64,000 nucleotides of DNA, taken from contig VJWN01000002.1 of assembly GCA_007644065.1 (NCBI GenBank), forward strand, positions 2,567,831 to 2,631,830, in the 5' to 3' direction. Below, piece after piece: positions 32,723-44,614 of this stretch; within the stretch, counting starts at the first letter, position 1, and every line of letters starts with the position of its first letter. The notes beneath the pieces are model-generated. The model worked only from the letters and a program-made list of their open reading frames with translations, was not told the DNA's origin and ran no database searches. Position numbers and translations under genes: made by a program. This stretch comes from Margaritispora aquatica (Eukaryota > Ascomycota > Leotiomycetes > Helotiales > Discinellaceae).

Positions 32723-35032
32723 CTACTCTTCATCATTATCACTTGCAAACCCCGCCTCCGAATCCTCATCGGGATCATCGCTCTCTATCTCTACATCACC
32801 CTTCTTCTCCTTTTCCCTGTCCTCCTTTCGCTTGCGATCCTCTTCTCTCCTACCCTCCTCCAAAAGTCTAGCCTTCTCCTCCCTCTGCTTCCTCTGTCCA
32901 GCCACAAACGCACCAAGCGGTGTCTTCTCCCACTCAAAACCCTTCAAGAAGCTTTCAACACCAGCTCTATCATTTGGTGCGAATTCAACCTTGGCTCGCT
33001 TCTCTTCGATAAATCTGCTATTTGCCTCGAGTTTCTGGATGAGGAGGAGGAACATGGAGTTGATTTTGTTATTCTTGTTGCCAGAGGTCTTGTTGTTTGC
33101 CTCCTTAAGCCAGCGTTTGAGCATGACGATGACGGGAAGAGCGAGCTCAGGAAATGCAATGTTTGTAGACCAAAGCACAAAGAACTCAGACAGGAGCTCA
33201 GCAACTTGCTCACCAACGCCATCTTGGTAGACTCTGGTGCGCAAGTATGTCTTTTGCGCCTTGTAGTTTGAGGCAAAATCAAGACTCTTCAGGGTACTTG
33301 GCTTCGGTGGCTTCTTCATTTCCGCTGAATTGAGCACTTCCAGTAATGCTGATGCAACTGGGATGTAAGTGCCTGTTGCGCGAGAAAGTCTGAGAATTGA
33401 TCGCATCATTTGAAATCGCAGAGGAAAATAAGTCGCTGTTGGAATGAGACGCATGGCACCGAGGATCACTTGAACAGTGGGGTAGATCAAGTCTCTTAGC
33501 TGCGATGGCTTGCCCGCTTCGGCTTCCTTGACTGGACTGCAGTGTTCTGACAGAACACAGGACCAAAAGTCAAGTGAATGGACATATTGCCAATTGTAAA
33601 CTGTCTTATATGACTCTTTCTGGTTATTTGTGATGCTCGTTCGGAGATGGATTGCCAATTGACGGATGAATGTGAACCCAGTGGAGTAGCCAACACCTTG
33701 GTCAATACCCCAAAGCTCTGCCGCCGAGTTCTTCATCAAGTTGATGCCCTGAATCGTGTGGATGGTGGTCGTGCGGCTTCCTTTGATCAGTCCTTGATAC
33801 ACTGTTTTCAAAACTGCTTCTCGTAATCCAGGATCACCAATAACTGCCAGTCTCCTGATGACCAAGAAAGCTGTAATTCTTGTTGCTTCTGAACTTGATG
33901 CATCCGACCAAATATCGACCACTGACTTGACAATGGTCTTCAAGACTTTCTTGAATGGAAGGAGATATGGGAGGAGAGGAGTAATCGATGATAGAGTAAG
34001 CTTGAGTGTTGACTCGTCCGAGAGAGTGGTAAGGAGGTGTTGAACAGAAGAGGTGTGCGATTTGAGAAGCGGCGTCAGAGTCTTGAATTTCTTCGAGTCT
34101 GTAGATACTCTGACTTTGCCAGCAGCGCTCTCCTTGACCGGTAGATGATGTTCCAATACTTTCGGGACGTTCTTAAGCGTGGTGAGAAGTAAATCGTGAT
34201 AGACATCCGGGCTAGAAATTGTGTATTTGTACTCCTTCCCTTCGTCCTCGTTGATATGAGCAGCTGCTCTGAAAGCCAGAACGACTTGGCGCATGGCACG
34301 CAGTGATTGCTGTTCAGTCATAGCTTTGGTCCATTTCTTGACCATTGATTTTGTAACTTCAGATGTATCTTCAGCTTCCACTTCTGAGGCCTCTTCCTCC
34401 TCTAGTACCTTAGCCTTCGCCTTGGCTTTGGATTTCTTCTGTTTCTTCTTTGGCTGCTCCTCTTCAGCATCGCTTCCACTCAAGTCGTCCACTTCTGCTA
34501 GATCCGCATCTTCGTCAAAGTCGAGAGTTTCCGGGTCGTTCTCCTTGAGGTATTTGTAGAATTCGGGGTCCTTTTCTGCCAGAGCGTCCATAGCACCTTT
34601 GCTCATTCCAATATCATCGCCGACCTCGCTACCTTCTTCACTATCACTCAATACTGGTGCTTCCTCAAATGAAGCCTCAGACGCATCATCGTTCTCTTCT
34701 GGCACGGCTCTCTTCCTCTTGCCTAAATTCTCAGATGTGGACTTAGACTTTAGTTTCTTCGCGAGCTTTTCAGGGATTTCAAATCCACCTTGGAAAAAGT
34801 CGTCGACGTTCATCTTTCCAAAAGGATCTTCCTTCACGGCAGGTCTCGAAGCCACCTCATCGTCTCCATCCTTTCCTCCCAAGAACTCGGCATCCTTCGC
34901 ATTTCGAGCTTGTCGCTTTGCCTTGACTTGTTGGCGCTGCTTGACTTTTGCGCCCTCTCGTCTCTTGTCGAGGGTATCCTTCAGGTGATTCTTCTCGAAC
35001 TTACGAGTAGCTTTTTTCGAAGTTTTTGCCAT
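32723..35032 (-). CDS. NOC2: Nucleolar complex protein 2 (ribosome assembly)
   Basis: Single exon, 769 aa. The N-terminus is basic (KKATRKFEKNHLKDTLDKRREGAKVKQRQQ) with nuclear-signal character, followed by acidic stretches (residues about 120-215). The Noc2 domain covers about 290-650, including LRAMRQVVLAFRAAAHINEDEGKEYKYTISSPDVYHDLL, NLMKNSAAELWGIDQ, FTFIRQLAIHLR, YPTVQVILGAMRLIPTATYFPLRFQMMR and FASNYKAQKTYLRTRVYQDGV. The tail is charged coiled coil with an acidic end. Noc2 pairs with Noc1 and then Noc3 to move pre-60S particles from nucleolus to nucleoplasm. Its start lies 191 bp from that of divergent VPS28. Confidence 0.96.
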   Translation of the reverse strand: MAKTSKKATRKFEKNHLKDTLDKRREGAKVKQRQQVKAKRQARNAKDAEFLGGKDGDDEVASRPAVKEDPFGKMNVDDFFQGGFEIPEKLAKKLKSKSTSENLGKRKRAVPEENDDASEASFEEAPVLSDSEEGSEVGDDIGMSKGAMDALAEKDPEFYKYLKENDPETLDFDEDADLAEVDDLSGSDAEEEQPKKKQKKSKAKAKAKVLEEEEASEVEAEDTSEVTKSMVKKWTKAMTEQQSLRAMRQVVLAFRAAAHINEDEGKEYKYTISSPDVYHDLLLTTLKNVPKVLEHHLPVKESAAGKVRVSTDSKKFKTLTPLLKSHTSSVQHLLTTLSDESTLKLTLSSITPLLPYLLPFKKVLKTIVKSVVDIWSDASSSEATRITAFLVIRRLAVIGDPGLREAVLKTVYQGLIKGSRTTTIHTIQGINLMKNSAAELWGIDQGVGYSTGFTFIRQLAIHLRTSITNNQKESYKTVYNWQYVHSLDFWSCVLSEHCSPVKEAEAGKPSQLRDLIYPTVQVILGAMRLIPTATYFPLRFQMMRSILRLSRATGTYIPVASALLEVLNSAEMKKPPKPSTLKSLDFASNYKAQKTYLRTRVYQDGVGEQVAELLSEFFVLWSTNIAFPELALPVIVMLKRWLKEANNKTSGNKNNKINSMFLLLIQKLEANSRFIEEKRAKVEFAPNDRAGVESFLKGFEWEKTPLGAFVAGQRKQREEKARLLEEGRREEDRKRKEDREKEKKGDVEIESDDPDEDSEAGFASDNDEE

Positions 35033-35223
35033 TGTACTGATATAGATCCAGCAATTGTGTTTTGCAGCTTAATGAGCTCAGAATCTTAATCGCAAGAATC
35101 GCTATCAGGAACTTTTTTCTGGGGCTAATCTCTATTAGGATAACAAGATGGCGGTGTACAGCGGCAGTCCTACCCCACCAATTCCAGGCACTCGACAACG
35201 ATTGTGTGAGCCCAGTTCGCACA
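35033..35223. promoter_or_regulatory. Shared divergent promoter of NOC2 and VPS28
   Basis: Only 191 bp separate the two start codons, which point away from each other, so both promoters must overlap here or reach into leaders. I see no TATA box. The arrangement suggests joint housekeeping expression. Confidence 0.6.
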
Positions 35224-36046
35224 ATGTATCAACCTCGACAGGCGTATGCGCCAACGCCGCATAGCTATGTTCCCAATAGCTCATTGTCTGCGACTATAAA
35301 CCTCGATGAGGTGAGTTGAGTGCATCAGTGTGGATACCAATACTAATACGGTACGCAGGAAGTCAAGCTTGCGGAGACTCGAGCAGAGAGGGACCTCCAA
35401 GACTCTCTTGCAGAAGTATTCAGCATTATAATTACCTTGGACGAGTTAGAGAGAGCATTCTTGAAAGATGCGATATCCGAAGGAGACTACACTGAGATAT
35501 GCGACAGATTATTAAAGCAATACAAGGCCCTCATTGCAGACGAAGGAGTGCTAAGGGAGTTCGTTGACTTGGAGACTTTCAAGGCGGAATGGGATGTACG
35601 TTACGAATGAATGTCGATACGTGAAGAGACTACTAATTATTCAGATGGAGGTTCCTCGTGCCACAGAACGGCTGCGAATAGGACTTCCTAGCACCGTTAC
35701 GGCGGCATCTTCCATGAATACAGCACCACCAACCAACAACAGAAACAACAATGGCAATACCAATGGGACCCTGATCTTGGAAGCCACACAAGACTTCATT
35801 ACATTCCTCGATGCCTTGAAGCTTGGGCTCTTAGCTAAGGACCAACTACATCCGCTATTGTCAGACGTCATACAAAGTGTGAATAAGGTCACAGATAGAG
35901 ACTTTGAAGGCAGAGGCAAGATTGTGCAGTGGTTAATTGCACTGAACCAGATGAAGGCCACAGAAGAGTTGGATGATAACCGTGCCAGGGAGCTGGAACT
36001 GGATATGAACTCTGCATACCAGGGGTTTAAGGCTACTCTAGCTTGA
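35224..36046 (+). CDS. VPS28: ESCRT-I subunit Vps28
   Basis: Three exons: 35224-35310, 35359-35595 and 35645-36046; 241 aa, the usual size. Joins: INLDE-EVKLAE and AEWD-MEVPRA, both phase 0. The N-terminal core (about residues 30-125) contains LAEVFSIIITLDELERAFLKDAI, YTEICDRLLKQYKAL and RLRIGLPSTV. A Asn/Thr-rich linker follows, then the C-terminal four-helix domain (about 145-241): ATQDFITFLDALKLGLLAKDQLHPLLSDVIQSVNKV and RGKIVQWLIALNQMKATEELDD. Vps28 joins Vps23 and Vps37 in ESCRT-I, which sorts ubiquitinated cargo at endosomes; its C-terminal domain recruits ESCRT-II. The start at 35224 (ACAATGTATCAACC) was chosen because the upstream in-frame residues look non-coding. Confidence 0.95.
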
Positions 36047-36192
36047 AATTTGTTGATGAGGTTTGAGTGTTGCAGCATAGCGATGGCGTTTAGGTAGATT
36101 GTATAGTGCAGTCATATTCTATTATCTTCAATTACAGAGAGTGGCTTTCTAGCGTTTTTGTGGTTGGTTTGAGAGGTATTATTTGGTGATTC
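36047..36192. other. Short convergent spacer VPS28/MDM12
   Basis: Only 146 bp separate the stop codons of the converging genes, so their 3' untranslated regions probably overlap or abut. Confidence 0.5.
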
Positions 36193-37422
36193 TCAGACTA
36201 AAAATGTCCAGAAACTAGGATAGACAAATTCATCTTCGAAAATCCTTCTGACTTGCTCCAGCACGAATTTCTCCACCTTGCCAACATTTTTCAGAACTTG
36301 TTTCCCATTTTCTCTTTGTCCAATCTCACTCTCAACTTTGATCTCATGTAGCAACCCACCCATTCTCATCCCATTCGCGCTGCGAACCTCATCAGGGCTC
36401 TCCGCACCAACAGCAGCTATTGCATCTTCCGGCGATAAGAAGCAAAAATGTGCACGCTTCCTAATATATGCCATGACAGCTACGCCATCAAATGAAAGCC
36501 CAGTGATATTGAGCTTGACAGGAATTCCCACGAACGAAGGCATAGGATAGTCGAGCAGTATTTCGGCTGTAAGGGAAAGCTTGATGTCACCTGAGTATCG
36601 AACACGAAAGACTGTTTGTAAATCTTCTACTCGTGGTTCTCGAAAGCGACGAGGTGGTGAAGATGGTTCTTGCTCATCCTCGGCCATTTCTTCAATCGTG
36701 CCTTCTCGAGTTTGAGGTCTTGTGGTATTGTTAGACGTAGCTAGAGTCGAAACACTAGCTTTTTCTCGTAAAGCTTGCTCTGAGCCTGCTGGTATGGATG
36801 TTCCGCTATCCGTGCGACGATGGCTCTTCATGGCTGAAGACGCTGAGTAGCTCGAATAATCAGGCCAGCCGTTTGGAAGGTGTGCACCCGCTACAGCTGC
36901 TAAGGGTGTCTGTGTTCCTGACAAGCCTGTTGCCAGCTGGGAATGAAACGAGTGAAAATAATGAAGATTCGAAGTACCCCCAGGAATACCAGGCGTGCTG
37001 ACTCCTAGAAGAGGACTTCCAAGGTCTCCTGTGTTCTGAAAAGAGCGCAGTCGGGAATCAACGTAGGGTGGCATCACTGGGCCATTCGTCCTCTCAACTC
37101 GATCCATCCTCCTCCTCTCTCTCAAGGTTTCTTGGTCAACACCCTTCTCCTTCCACTCATCTCTATCACCTTCTTCTGCTTCCTCTTCTCCGTAGTCATC
37201 TTCTGTTTCTTCATAGAAATCTGGAAGTGGATCGCATATGTCTTTTATCTCAATCTCTGGGGGTATTGAGCCGAATTCAAATGCGTGAACCTTGACACTT
37301 TTGATGAAACGTGGCAGTGTAACTGTTTGGAATTTATCATGAACAAAATCCCTGATTTTGGACGCCAGAGCAAGACCATCGGGACCTTTCGTCAAAGCTT
37401 CCCAGTTGAGGTCGATGGACAT
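36193..37422 (-). CDS. MDM12: ERMES subunit Mdm12
   Basis: Single exon, 409 aa. It begins [32 protein letters not shown], the signature Mdm12 N-terminus. The SMP lipid-binding domain is split: residues 1-70 ([36 protein letters not shown]) and about 270-409 ([46 protein letters not shown]..., ending [12 protein letters not shown]). Between them is a long acidic and Ser/Pro-rich insert usual in filamentous fungi. Mdm12 bridges Mmm1 and Mdm34 in the ER-mitochondria encounter structure, which moves phospholipids between the two membranes and keeps mitochondria tubular. Confidence 0.96.
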   Translation of the reverse strand: MSIDLNWEALTKGPDGLALASKIRDFVHDKFQTVTLPRFIKSVKVHAFEFGSIPPEIEIKDICDPLPDFYEETEDDYGEEEAEEGDRDEWKEKGVDQETLRERRRMDRVERTNGPVMPPYVDSRLRSFQNTGDLGSPLLGVSTPGIPGGTSNLHYFHSFHSQLATGLSGTQTPLAAVAGAHLPNGWPDYSSYSASSAMKSHRRTDSGTSIPAGSEQALREKASVSTLATSNNTTRPQTREGTIEEMAEDEQEPSSPPRRFREPRVEDLQTVFRVRYSGDIKLSLTAEILLDYPMPSFVGIPVKLNITGLSFDGVAVMAYIRKRAHFCFLSPEDAIAAVGAESPDEVRSANGMRMGGLLHEIKVESEIGQRENGKQVLKNVGKVEKFVLEQVRRIFEDEFVYPSFWTFLV

Positions 37423-40400
37423 GCTGAGTGATCAAGAAATCATCACCTCACGGATGAGATGTTGACTTCGAATCAAGAGTGAATTTGGCAGCTGGAATAT
37501 TAATAAGAGTGAGGTGGTACAGGCAGGTGGGTTCCAACGAGTTAAGTTTTACAGCAGCCAAACCAAATGGTGACGATTGTAGCAATTATAAATCAGTGGT
37601 AAAGATGGAGGAAGCAACTGAAGCTGACTTGCAAGGTAGCTCGAGGTAATGTGACTTTAGCTTACCAGTACCGGAATGCCGCCGGGTGACCACGTGCTCG
37701 CTTCCAGGCAAATAAAAAAAAAGTTGACAAGACAATGAATCTTTTAGATACCTCAAGTAAATGGTAGATGTTAGAAGGCTTATGATAAAACTATATAGAA
37801 CTATTTTGAGTGGCCCCAATGTATCTTGCAATACCAGTGTCACTCGTGATTTTGCCAGCGTATCTACAAGATGAAATGCTCTCGGCCATCATTATTATTG
37901 AAATCTCGATTGAAAACAAATATCCTATCCTATAGGACTGTACATGACTGACATATACCCTTCGGATATGAAGGTATGTAATTGAATGATCCCCTACTCG
38001 CTTTTTTAATGATCCTAGTTTCCACACTCTATGATCTGTGCTAGGTTGAGGGGGGTACAAAGCGAGAACCACACGCATGCCACAATGCAACCTAAGGTCC
38101 AGCTTCATACCAGTAGAGCTTGCTTATTATCGAGAGTCATTGATATTTAAGCACCCATCTTAATTTTAGTGTTGTTGTGATTAATACACTAAGAGCAAGT
38201 TTCCGGGGATGAAGATATCGAAAGTATCTTCCTGGACAGAACACATATACTACCCACTCTCGAAAATACAATTAGATAATAAGCACGCATAAGCATAGAA
38301 ATTCGCTGTAGAGATAGGGAAAATCCGTGCGCGAATTTTGTGCCTTTCCTCCTTCAGCTGCTATTCATTGGTCTCTGAAACAGACGAGATGTTGGGAAAC
38401 AGCTAGCTGGGACCCAATCACACAACTGCCTCCATATGAATTAGTTGAAGAGTCAGTAAGGTCGCGTCATCAAAGCAGCGTTGGAAACAGATTTTCGGAC
38501 GAATGGAGTTTCAGTGTCTACTGCTTTCTTGCGGGAGAGTCATCACTAATAGTGCATATCGCAACAAAGATTAGCATCCAATTGTACTTTGCCCAACCAT
38601 CACAAGAGACTGCAGAAAAAAACTGTTAGCTTATTAGTGCTATTAGAGCACTAGCTATTATGTTCCTTCTGTGCTACGTACATTCCTTGGACCATTGTCG
38701 TCAAGTGACTCTTTATCATCACACCACAAGCAGTAGCGTGAAAGATTCGGTCTAGGGATGCCACGTATAACCAGCAAGAGCAGAGTCAGAAGACTTCATT
38801 GCAAGGGATCTGAAATGTGAACTAAGCCTATATATAATTTGATTGGTCATTGTTTTCCGAATCTTCATGCGACACGGTATACTTTTACGAGGACATTAAG
38901 CTCCTCTATCTGCCGTCCACTTCAAAGCCAAATTGAATAGCATCAAGCTTTTTCGCGACCAACAATACCCAAAATTGAATTATATTCACTCGAGAATCAG
39001 TAGCGCAGCGACTTCTTCACATAGCTGCATGCATATCATGTTCTCAAGAGGCAAATTCAGACGAGCCTGCAGATGTGGCATACCTTGTCCCCAAATCATA
39101 CTTTTGCTCTCCCCAAAATACTTGATCAATGTAATTTCAGCTTGACCTGAGTCCGATGTAGTCTTAGCATCAAGGGTACTATCGGTATCAGTTGCAGCCC
39201 TTGTATTGAGGAGTTGTCACATAAGATATCATGTGACGCTCGCTAAAGCAGCGCGCTAGCTGCTCCTGCCCCAACTCAACTTCGACCTCATCGGATTAAC
39301 ACTTCTCCAGCAATATGGATATTTCCGTCGACTGTCAAACTCTCGCTGGGTATATCTCATTTACTTCATCGCATTCCACGCCGGTAGTACGGACAGTTCT
39401 TCCTAATGGTGGACCTCAAAAACCAACATCTTCTCCTTTAATTCAACGCCATGTTACACGAAGACTGCAAGTATCTTGGATGGACGACTTCTGGCAGAAA
39501 TGGAGCCTAATTGAAGCAAGGGTGTCATTAAAACATCGGATTATTTGCTAGTCCAGTTGCAGTATATGTTTCCCTCTGTCGGTATCAGGATTCTCTCCAG
39601 TTTCTTCGCCTCCCTGCCATCTGCGACGTTTCTACAGCCTCAGCACATTCGAATTTTTCTGGATGCCTCGAATGGTTATCTCTGCAGCAACTCCTTTATG
39701 CGCCCCAGCCGATGCAGGGTTCATAATATGCAGCCATGCTCTGTTGTGTCACTTCGTGGATCCTGTGGAGGTACAGTTAGTCGACTTGACATGACATCGA
39801 GATCTTGTCAAACACTTCTCCCGCTTGATTGATGCCACAACCCAGTTGTGCCCTCCGCTGTCAGAGTTGCATGCACTTAACCTGCATTGCACTGCTCATT
39901 GTCCCGTCCATCAACGTAAAGGGAAACGAAAGAATTTCGGAGAATTATTTGATAGCCATCTCGCCTTGCACCATTCACAACGTCCTTTCCATGGGTACAC
40001 CAAATTCCCAGTTCAAGTTGGAATGCGTCAATATTTTCAGACAGAGGAATATCTCTTCGGAGGAGTAGACATCGATTGATTTGAGACACCATTCCATACT
40101 TGGTGGGCTGGTATTACCAACATCTTCTGTGCCTCGCGTGCAGCTGGTGGGCTTAAATACTTCTTATCAGTCCGTTGATCTGCCAAACTGCGACACAAAT
40201 ATGAAGCTTCGAATTAGCACTGTGAATTGGGATACAGGCCATAGAATCCTTCGGAACCTGTCAATTGATCTACTCGAATCACGTGTTGGATTTTGTATGC
40301 GACTCTGCAGCACCCAATGGCGCGGATTTCCGGCTCAACTCAATGGTGAGGCCTGACCAGTTTACCCCAAAACTCTTAAAATGCAGAGATGTTTGCAGAG

Positions 40401-41170
40401 ATATACAGAGTACAAATCCAGATTCCTGATGGAAATATCGTAGCCGCGACTATTTGAGATATTCTTCTCAATTGAGTATATTGTGTGGTGACGGGCGCAC
40501 CCGTTTATCTGCACACTCAAGGCGCAGAAATGTTCGAGTATGGGAAGATCTAGCAAGACCTTGCATGATGCCGTGCGCAGAGCTCACATCAGAAGCAGAC
40601 CCCCTCCTGTTGTCTTTTACATCCAGGTCAATAGCCACCATCGAGTCCTCAATTGATCAAATTTGGAATGAAGAAAAGAATAGATGGATGAGAATTTATA
40701 GTACGCACCATTTGATTTGTAACTCGGCGATGCAACGGCGATAGTTTGCCGCATTTACTACATCACGAAGCGGAGATAAACAACAAATGATGAGATTGCT
40801 CATGTTTGACAGAGACTGGTTAAAGCAGACTGAAAGCCGCAGCACAATCCTCTGGCCACCAACCTGCTTGTGAAGAACTCCGTATCCCCAAACGCCAATT
40901 GGTATTGTACCTGCACCACGCATCTAAATCCGCCCATGAAACCAATATGGAATGAATGTTCAGGCATCCATTCGCACTCCTTGTAACCACCCGCCCAAAC
41001 TCCAACGAATAACTGCACATGTGCAAATTCGCCATGCATAAGTCCCTACTCAAACTTCATATCCACTCAAAGAAGATACTCATATACGTGGGCATTTTGC
41101 AGCATTCTGCAGCGCTACACGATCAGTCAGTCAGGGCAGCGAAGGAGGAAAACCATCACTGACCAAAATA
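37423..41170. other. 3.7-kb gene-poor region
   Basis: I can support no gene. ORFs at 39315-40356 (plus) and 40362-41053 (minus) reach 60-96 aa but show no domain or convincing splicing. The left 200 bp is the MDM12 upstream region. Codon-like stretches around 39550-40080 and 40820-41050 could be relics; I cannot tell. Confidence 0.45.
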
Positions 41171-41329
41171 TCATTGACATTCCGGCTTTTCACAAGGAGT
41201 ACCCATAGCCTGACTCTTACTTTTCAATTTCTCGCCCTTGCACCTCTCTCGAGAACCACCTTCACCACAAGGGGCTTCCATATATGCAATGTGTCCGCAG
41301 CTATAGGTGAGCTTTATCAGCTGGCACAT
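41171..41329 (-). CDS. Small Cys-rich protein (52 aa), candidate
   Basis: The ORF starts CAAAAATG and reads MCQLIKLTYSCGHIAYMEAP, then C-GEGGSRERC-KGEKLKSKSQ-AMGTPCEKPECQ and a TGA. Six cysteines are spaced like small fungal proteins with a YxCGH motif followed by pairs of Cys, a pattern suggestive of a zinc-binding knuckle. There is no signal peptide, so it is unlikely to be secreted. A donor-like GTAAGA occurs within the ORF (about 41221) and GTAG acceptor-like DNA near 41116, so a spliced version with a different C-terminus (perhaps adding AAECCKMP) is possible. Function unknown; the family likeness is from memory of the motif style. Confidence 0.42.
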   Translation of the reverse strand: MCQLIKLTYSCGHIAYMEAPCGEGGSRERCKGEKLKSKSQAMGTPCEKPECQ

Positions 41330-43968
41330 TTTTGATAATCGGCGAAAATCTCGAAGAAAATTTCGGCTTAGACACGATAAGCTTTTCTTTCTTTAATCTA
41401 TGGCCCATCACCAGTCAGTTATTGCAACTAAGGAGCGATCTGAGGTTGAACCGATCTTGCACGACATGGAGCTTACCTGCAAACCAATTGAGATTCTTTT
41501 TGGACGTGCTTGAGTCTGTCGATATGACTTGGAAGAAAATTGAAACTGCTAAGCTCTAATATTTCGGGATCTGCAAGACGCTGCTCAGGAGCTCATTGCT
41601 TGAGATATCCAGAATCATCAGCGTGGGCAGGTTGTTTTATAGACCGTGTCACTGTTCCCGAGTATATGGTTCGGTCTGTTCAATTAGATTGAGACAAGTT
41701 GTTTGCCATCCCCGGTGGGATGTAGCAGCACAGCAATGCTCGATTATTGTTGACGACCTGGCTATGTCTCCGCCTGTTTGTTGGTGACTGTTTGCTTTCC
41801 GGCTGGATGTGATGAGCTGTGTTGGAATTTTTTCTTTGCAATCATCCATGGTCTTCCTAGCTCAACCATCACCCGTGTTCCTACTACTTCGTACCGTTGA
41901 CCAGATCGAACAGCAGGGCTGGAGCACATAACAACATGCCGCAAGGAATACCCTCCAATTGACAAGGTTTGCAGCGCCATTATTGCGAAGCTCACAAGGA
42001 CAGCGGCGAAAAAGGGAGGTGGACGAACAAAGTGATCCACATTTACAACTCTGCTGCATGGTTCTTACAAGGAGCAAGGCCTAAAACATTCAACCTTTGA
42101 AATTCGAATTAATGAATGTTGGACTAACCGGCCTAGGCCACGCTATGGCCTATGTCCGCTCTTGCAGCGCCGAATTGCGCGTTAGATGGTTGCTCCGCTT
42201 GAACGCTAGCACGGCTAGACACAAGAAGTTGAGCTAAGGTCTCAGGGTGGACAAAGTGCAACGGCATTGATCGAGGGCAATCACGGCAGCCATCCGATTT
42301 GCGCTTTAGGATCACAGCATGGCTTCCAGACGAGGGTACCATGCGCATCTTGGCAATTTCTCCCTTCATACCTTCATATTAATATCAGAATCTTCAAGCA
42401 CTTGTAGTACTTTCTGAAACTCATTCCACTCAAGAGGATGTTTTTTGAGGATCTGCAGTAGAGCTCAGTTGAAATTGACAAGATTCACCAGTCATGTCTG
42501 TGCCAAAGAGCCTCTTGCCGGCATACCAACAAGTGTTCGGCGGCCTTGAGGCACAGGGCACTGTCTTCTACGGGAGACTATATTCACTGCTCCAATAACC
42601 ACAAACCCGACTGCCGGACTTCAATTGGTAACTTACCAATGAAATCATAGATTTCCAAAGACGGATCTCACTCGACGACTGTACTCCACTCTCACATCGA
42701 GAGACTCGCACAGTTGAGTTTCTGCCAAAGCAGCTTGCCGAACATCGACCTGTATGATCACTGACAAGAATCTATGATTCGTGTTGAATATACCAATCTA
42801 TCTTACACTTCGTAGCAATGCCAGCACAAATTCTCCATTCTGCGGGCTATGAGCAGACTAAAAGCTTGTAGCCGAGAGAAGTGACGACGAAATGCCTAGC
42901 GAGGTCAGATTACAAAGATGAGCTCTTATTACTCCTGCCAAGGTCTTAGAGCACACCTCGCATATGTTCACAAAAACGGTTGCCAGTTCCTTCGACTGCA
43001 AGTGACCCAATTTCTCATGTGCCAATGGATCAGCAACACCTTCCACTTCCCACAACTTTAGATTCCTTCTTTTTTTTGTCAGAGAGCTGGCTCTCAAAGT
43101 ACCACATTCTTCGATCTATCAAAGCTCGAAATGGGAATATTTTATGTCTATGGAGGATAACTGAATGATCATACGGATACCTCACAGTACAGAGTACGAA
43201 CACGGCCATTTATCCGTATCTCCACTTAAATGCCACATGGCTGCAGCCAGGATTAGGGATGTGAAGAACCTCAAGCTAGAAGTTTTAGCGGCAACACAGA
43301 CACTTGAATTTTCAAATCTTCTGGACAATTTATTTAAAATTCTCCTCAAGGGAAGAAGACTCTGCCCATGCAGGAAGCCGATGTCATGTTAAATTCTACG
43401 AACGGGGACTTTCACATATCGTCAGGTGCGATGATATGAGATCTGGACATGTCAAGAAAGTGATGGGACGATTGTGCATGTGCTATATCGTGAGCCAATG
43501 ACGGAATGGACAGAGAAAGCATTTCTTCGAGTGGGACTTTCGATACAGTATCGATAAGCTAGAAGTGGACTGCTCATGGGGAAGGCCTGTTAGTCAGGAG
43601 AAAGCTAATGCTAGGTTAGCAAATGAGAAGATCAAAATAGCCGCTTCTATCGATACAGGCCAGGGCCATTCAAAATTTAGAGAGATCAAGAGACAGAGCA
43701 ACAGAGGTGCTAACGCGTACTTGCAAGGTTTGGGACTAGGAACGGACGCGGACGCAACTTTGCGTCGGCCTGAAGCAGTTGACAGATCACCACACTCTAT
43801 CTAGAAAGTAAATACTTGTGATCTGTCTGCATACTGGCATGCATCAAACAGATGACCTAGTTGTCTCTTGACGAGAAGTCGCGAATTCCGGAAAGAGTAG
43901 ATGGGAGCATTGTCAGGTTCCAATACAGGATAAATCGGCCACCTTCACAAAATATAGAAGGATGATCC
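41330..43968. other. 2.6-kb gene-poor region
   Basis: ORFs of 60-92 aa occur on both strands (for example 41762-42077 minus, 42133-42369 minus, 43165-43501 plus), none with a domain or coherent continuation. I see no supported gene. Confidence 0.45.
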
Positions 43969-44614
43969 TTATTCGACTCCGATAAGGTCTTCATCTTTAA
44001 CATTATTTAGAATCCAAATTCTTGAAGCCATACTAGGAGGCATTGGCATCAGACGGTGCAAGAACAATTCAAGGTCATTGAAAACACGGCTTGAATAATG
44101 CACGGTTCTTGAAGTTTCAACGTTCAAGCAGATGTACCTGGCGCGTAATCGGAGCCCCATATCCGGCCACAGAGGTGCAGCAAAGGCGTGAAGATTTCTG
44201 AACCAACCTGCATGGTTTGTCTGCTGAAGAAAACTTCCCAACATTCCGCTGTTGTATCTCCTTGTCTACGGCCAGTTTTTACCACAAGGAAATGAAATGA
44301 GAACGAGATGAACAATTTCTTGGTTTGCATTCACATGGAGACGTGTTGGTGCAATGGCCATGAAACACTGCAGTATGCGTCAATATCACCAAATTTTCGA
44401 AATTCCAACCTCGTAAACACTCTTCGAGGTCATCGGGCCGAAGCTCCTGCAGTCGCGATTCCGTCCCGTGCCCAAAACGAACCACAGTCGCTTTTCTATC
44501 GGAGTATATTAGAAAGATTGACTCCGAGGGGAAGTTCCTGTTTTCGCAGATCTGATCCTGTTGGCGGTCGCCGAGAAGGCCAACAACGGTAGAGACGTTG
44601 GGCCTCAATAACAT
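43969..44614 (-). CDS. Hypothetical protein, two-exon model or relic
   Basis: Possible exons 44614-44390 and 44265-43969, 173 aa. The join uses GTGATA...CGTAG (124 nt) and keeps frame: GWNFENL-TRRYNSG. The translation looks protein-like in both parts: DRKATVVRFGHGTESRLQEL before the join and LRLRARYICLNVETSRTVHYSSR plus VFNDLELFLHRLMPMPP after it. I do not recognise a family. The donor is weak, the first exon frame runs on to 44279, and the start (ATG at 44614) is a guess. It may be a decayed gene in this gene-poor stretch. Confidence 0.3.
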
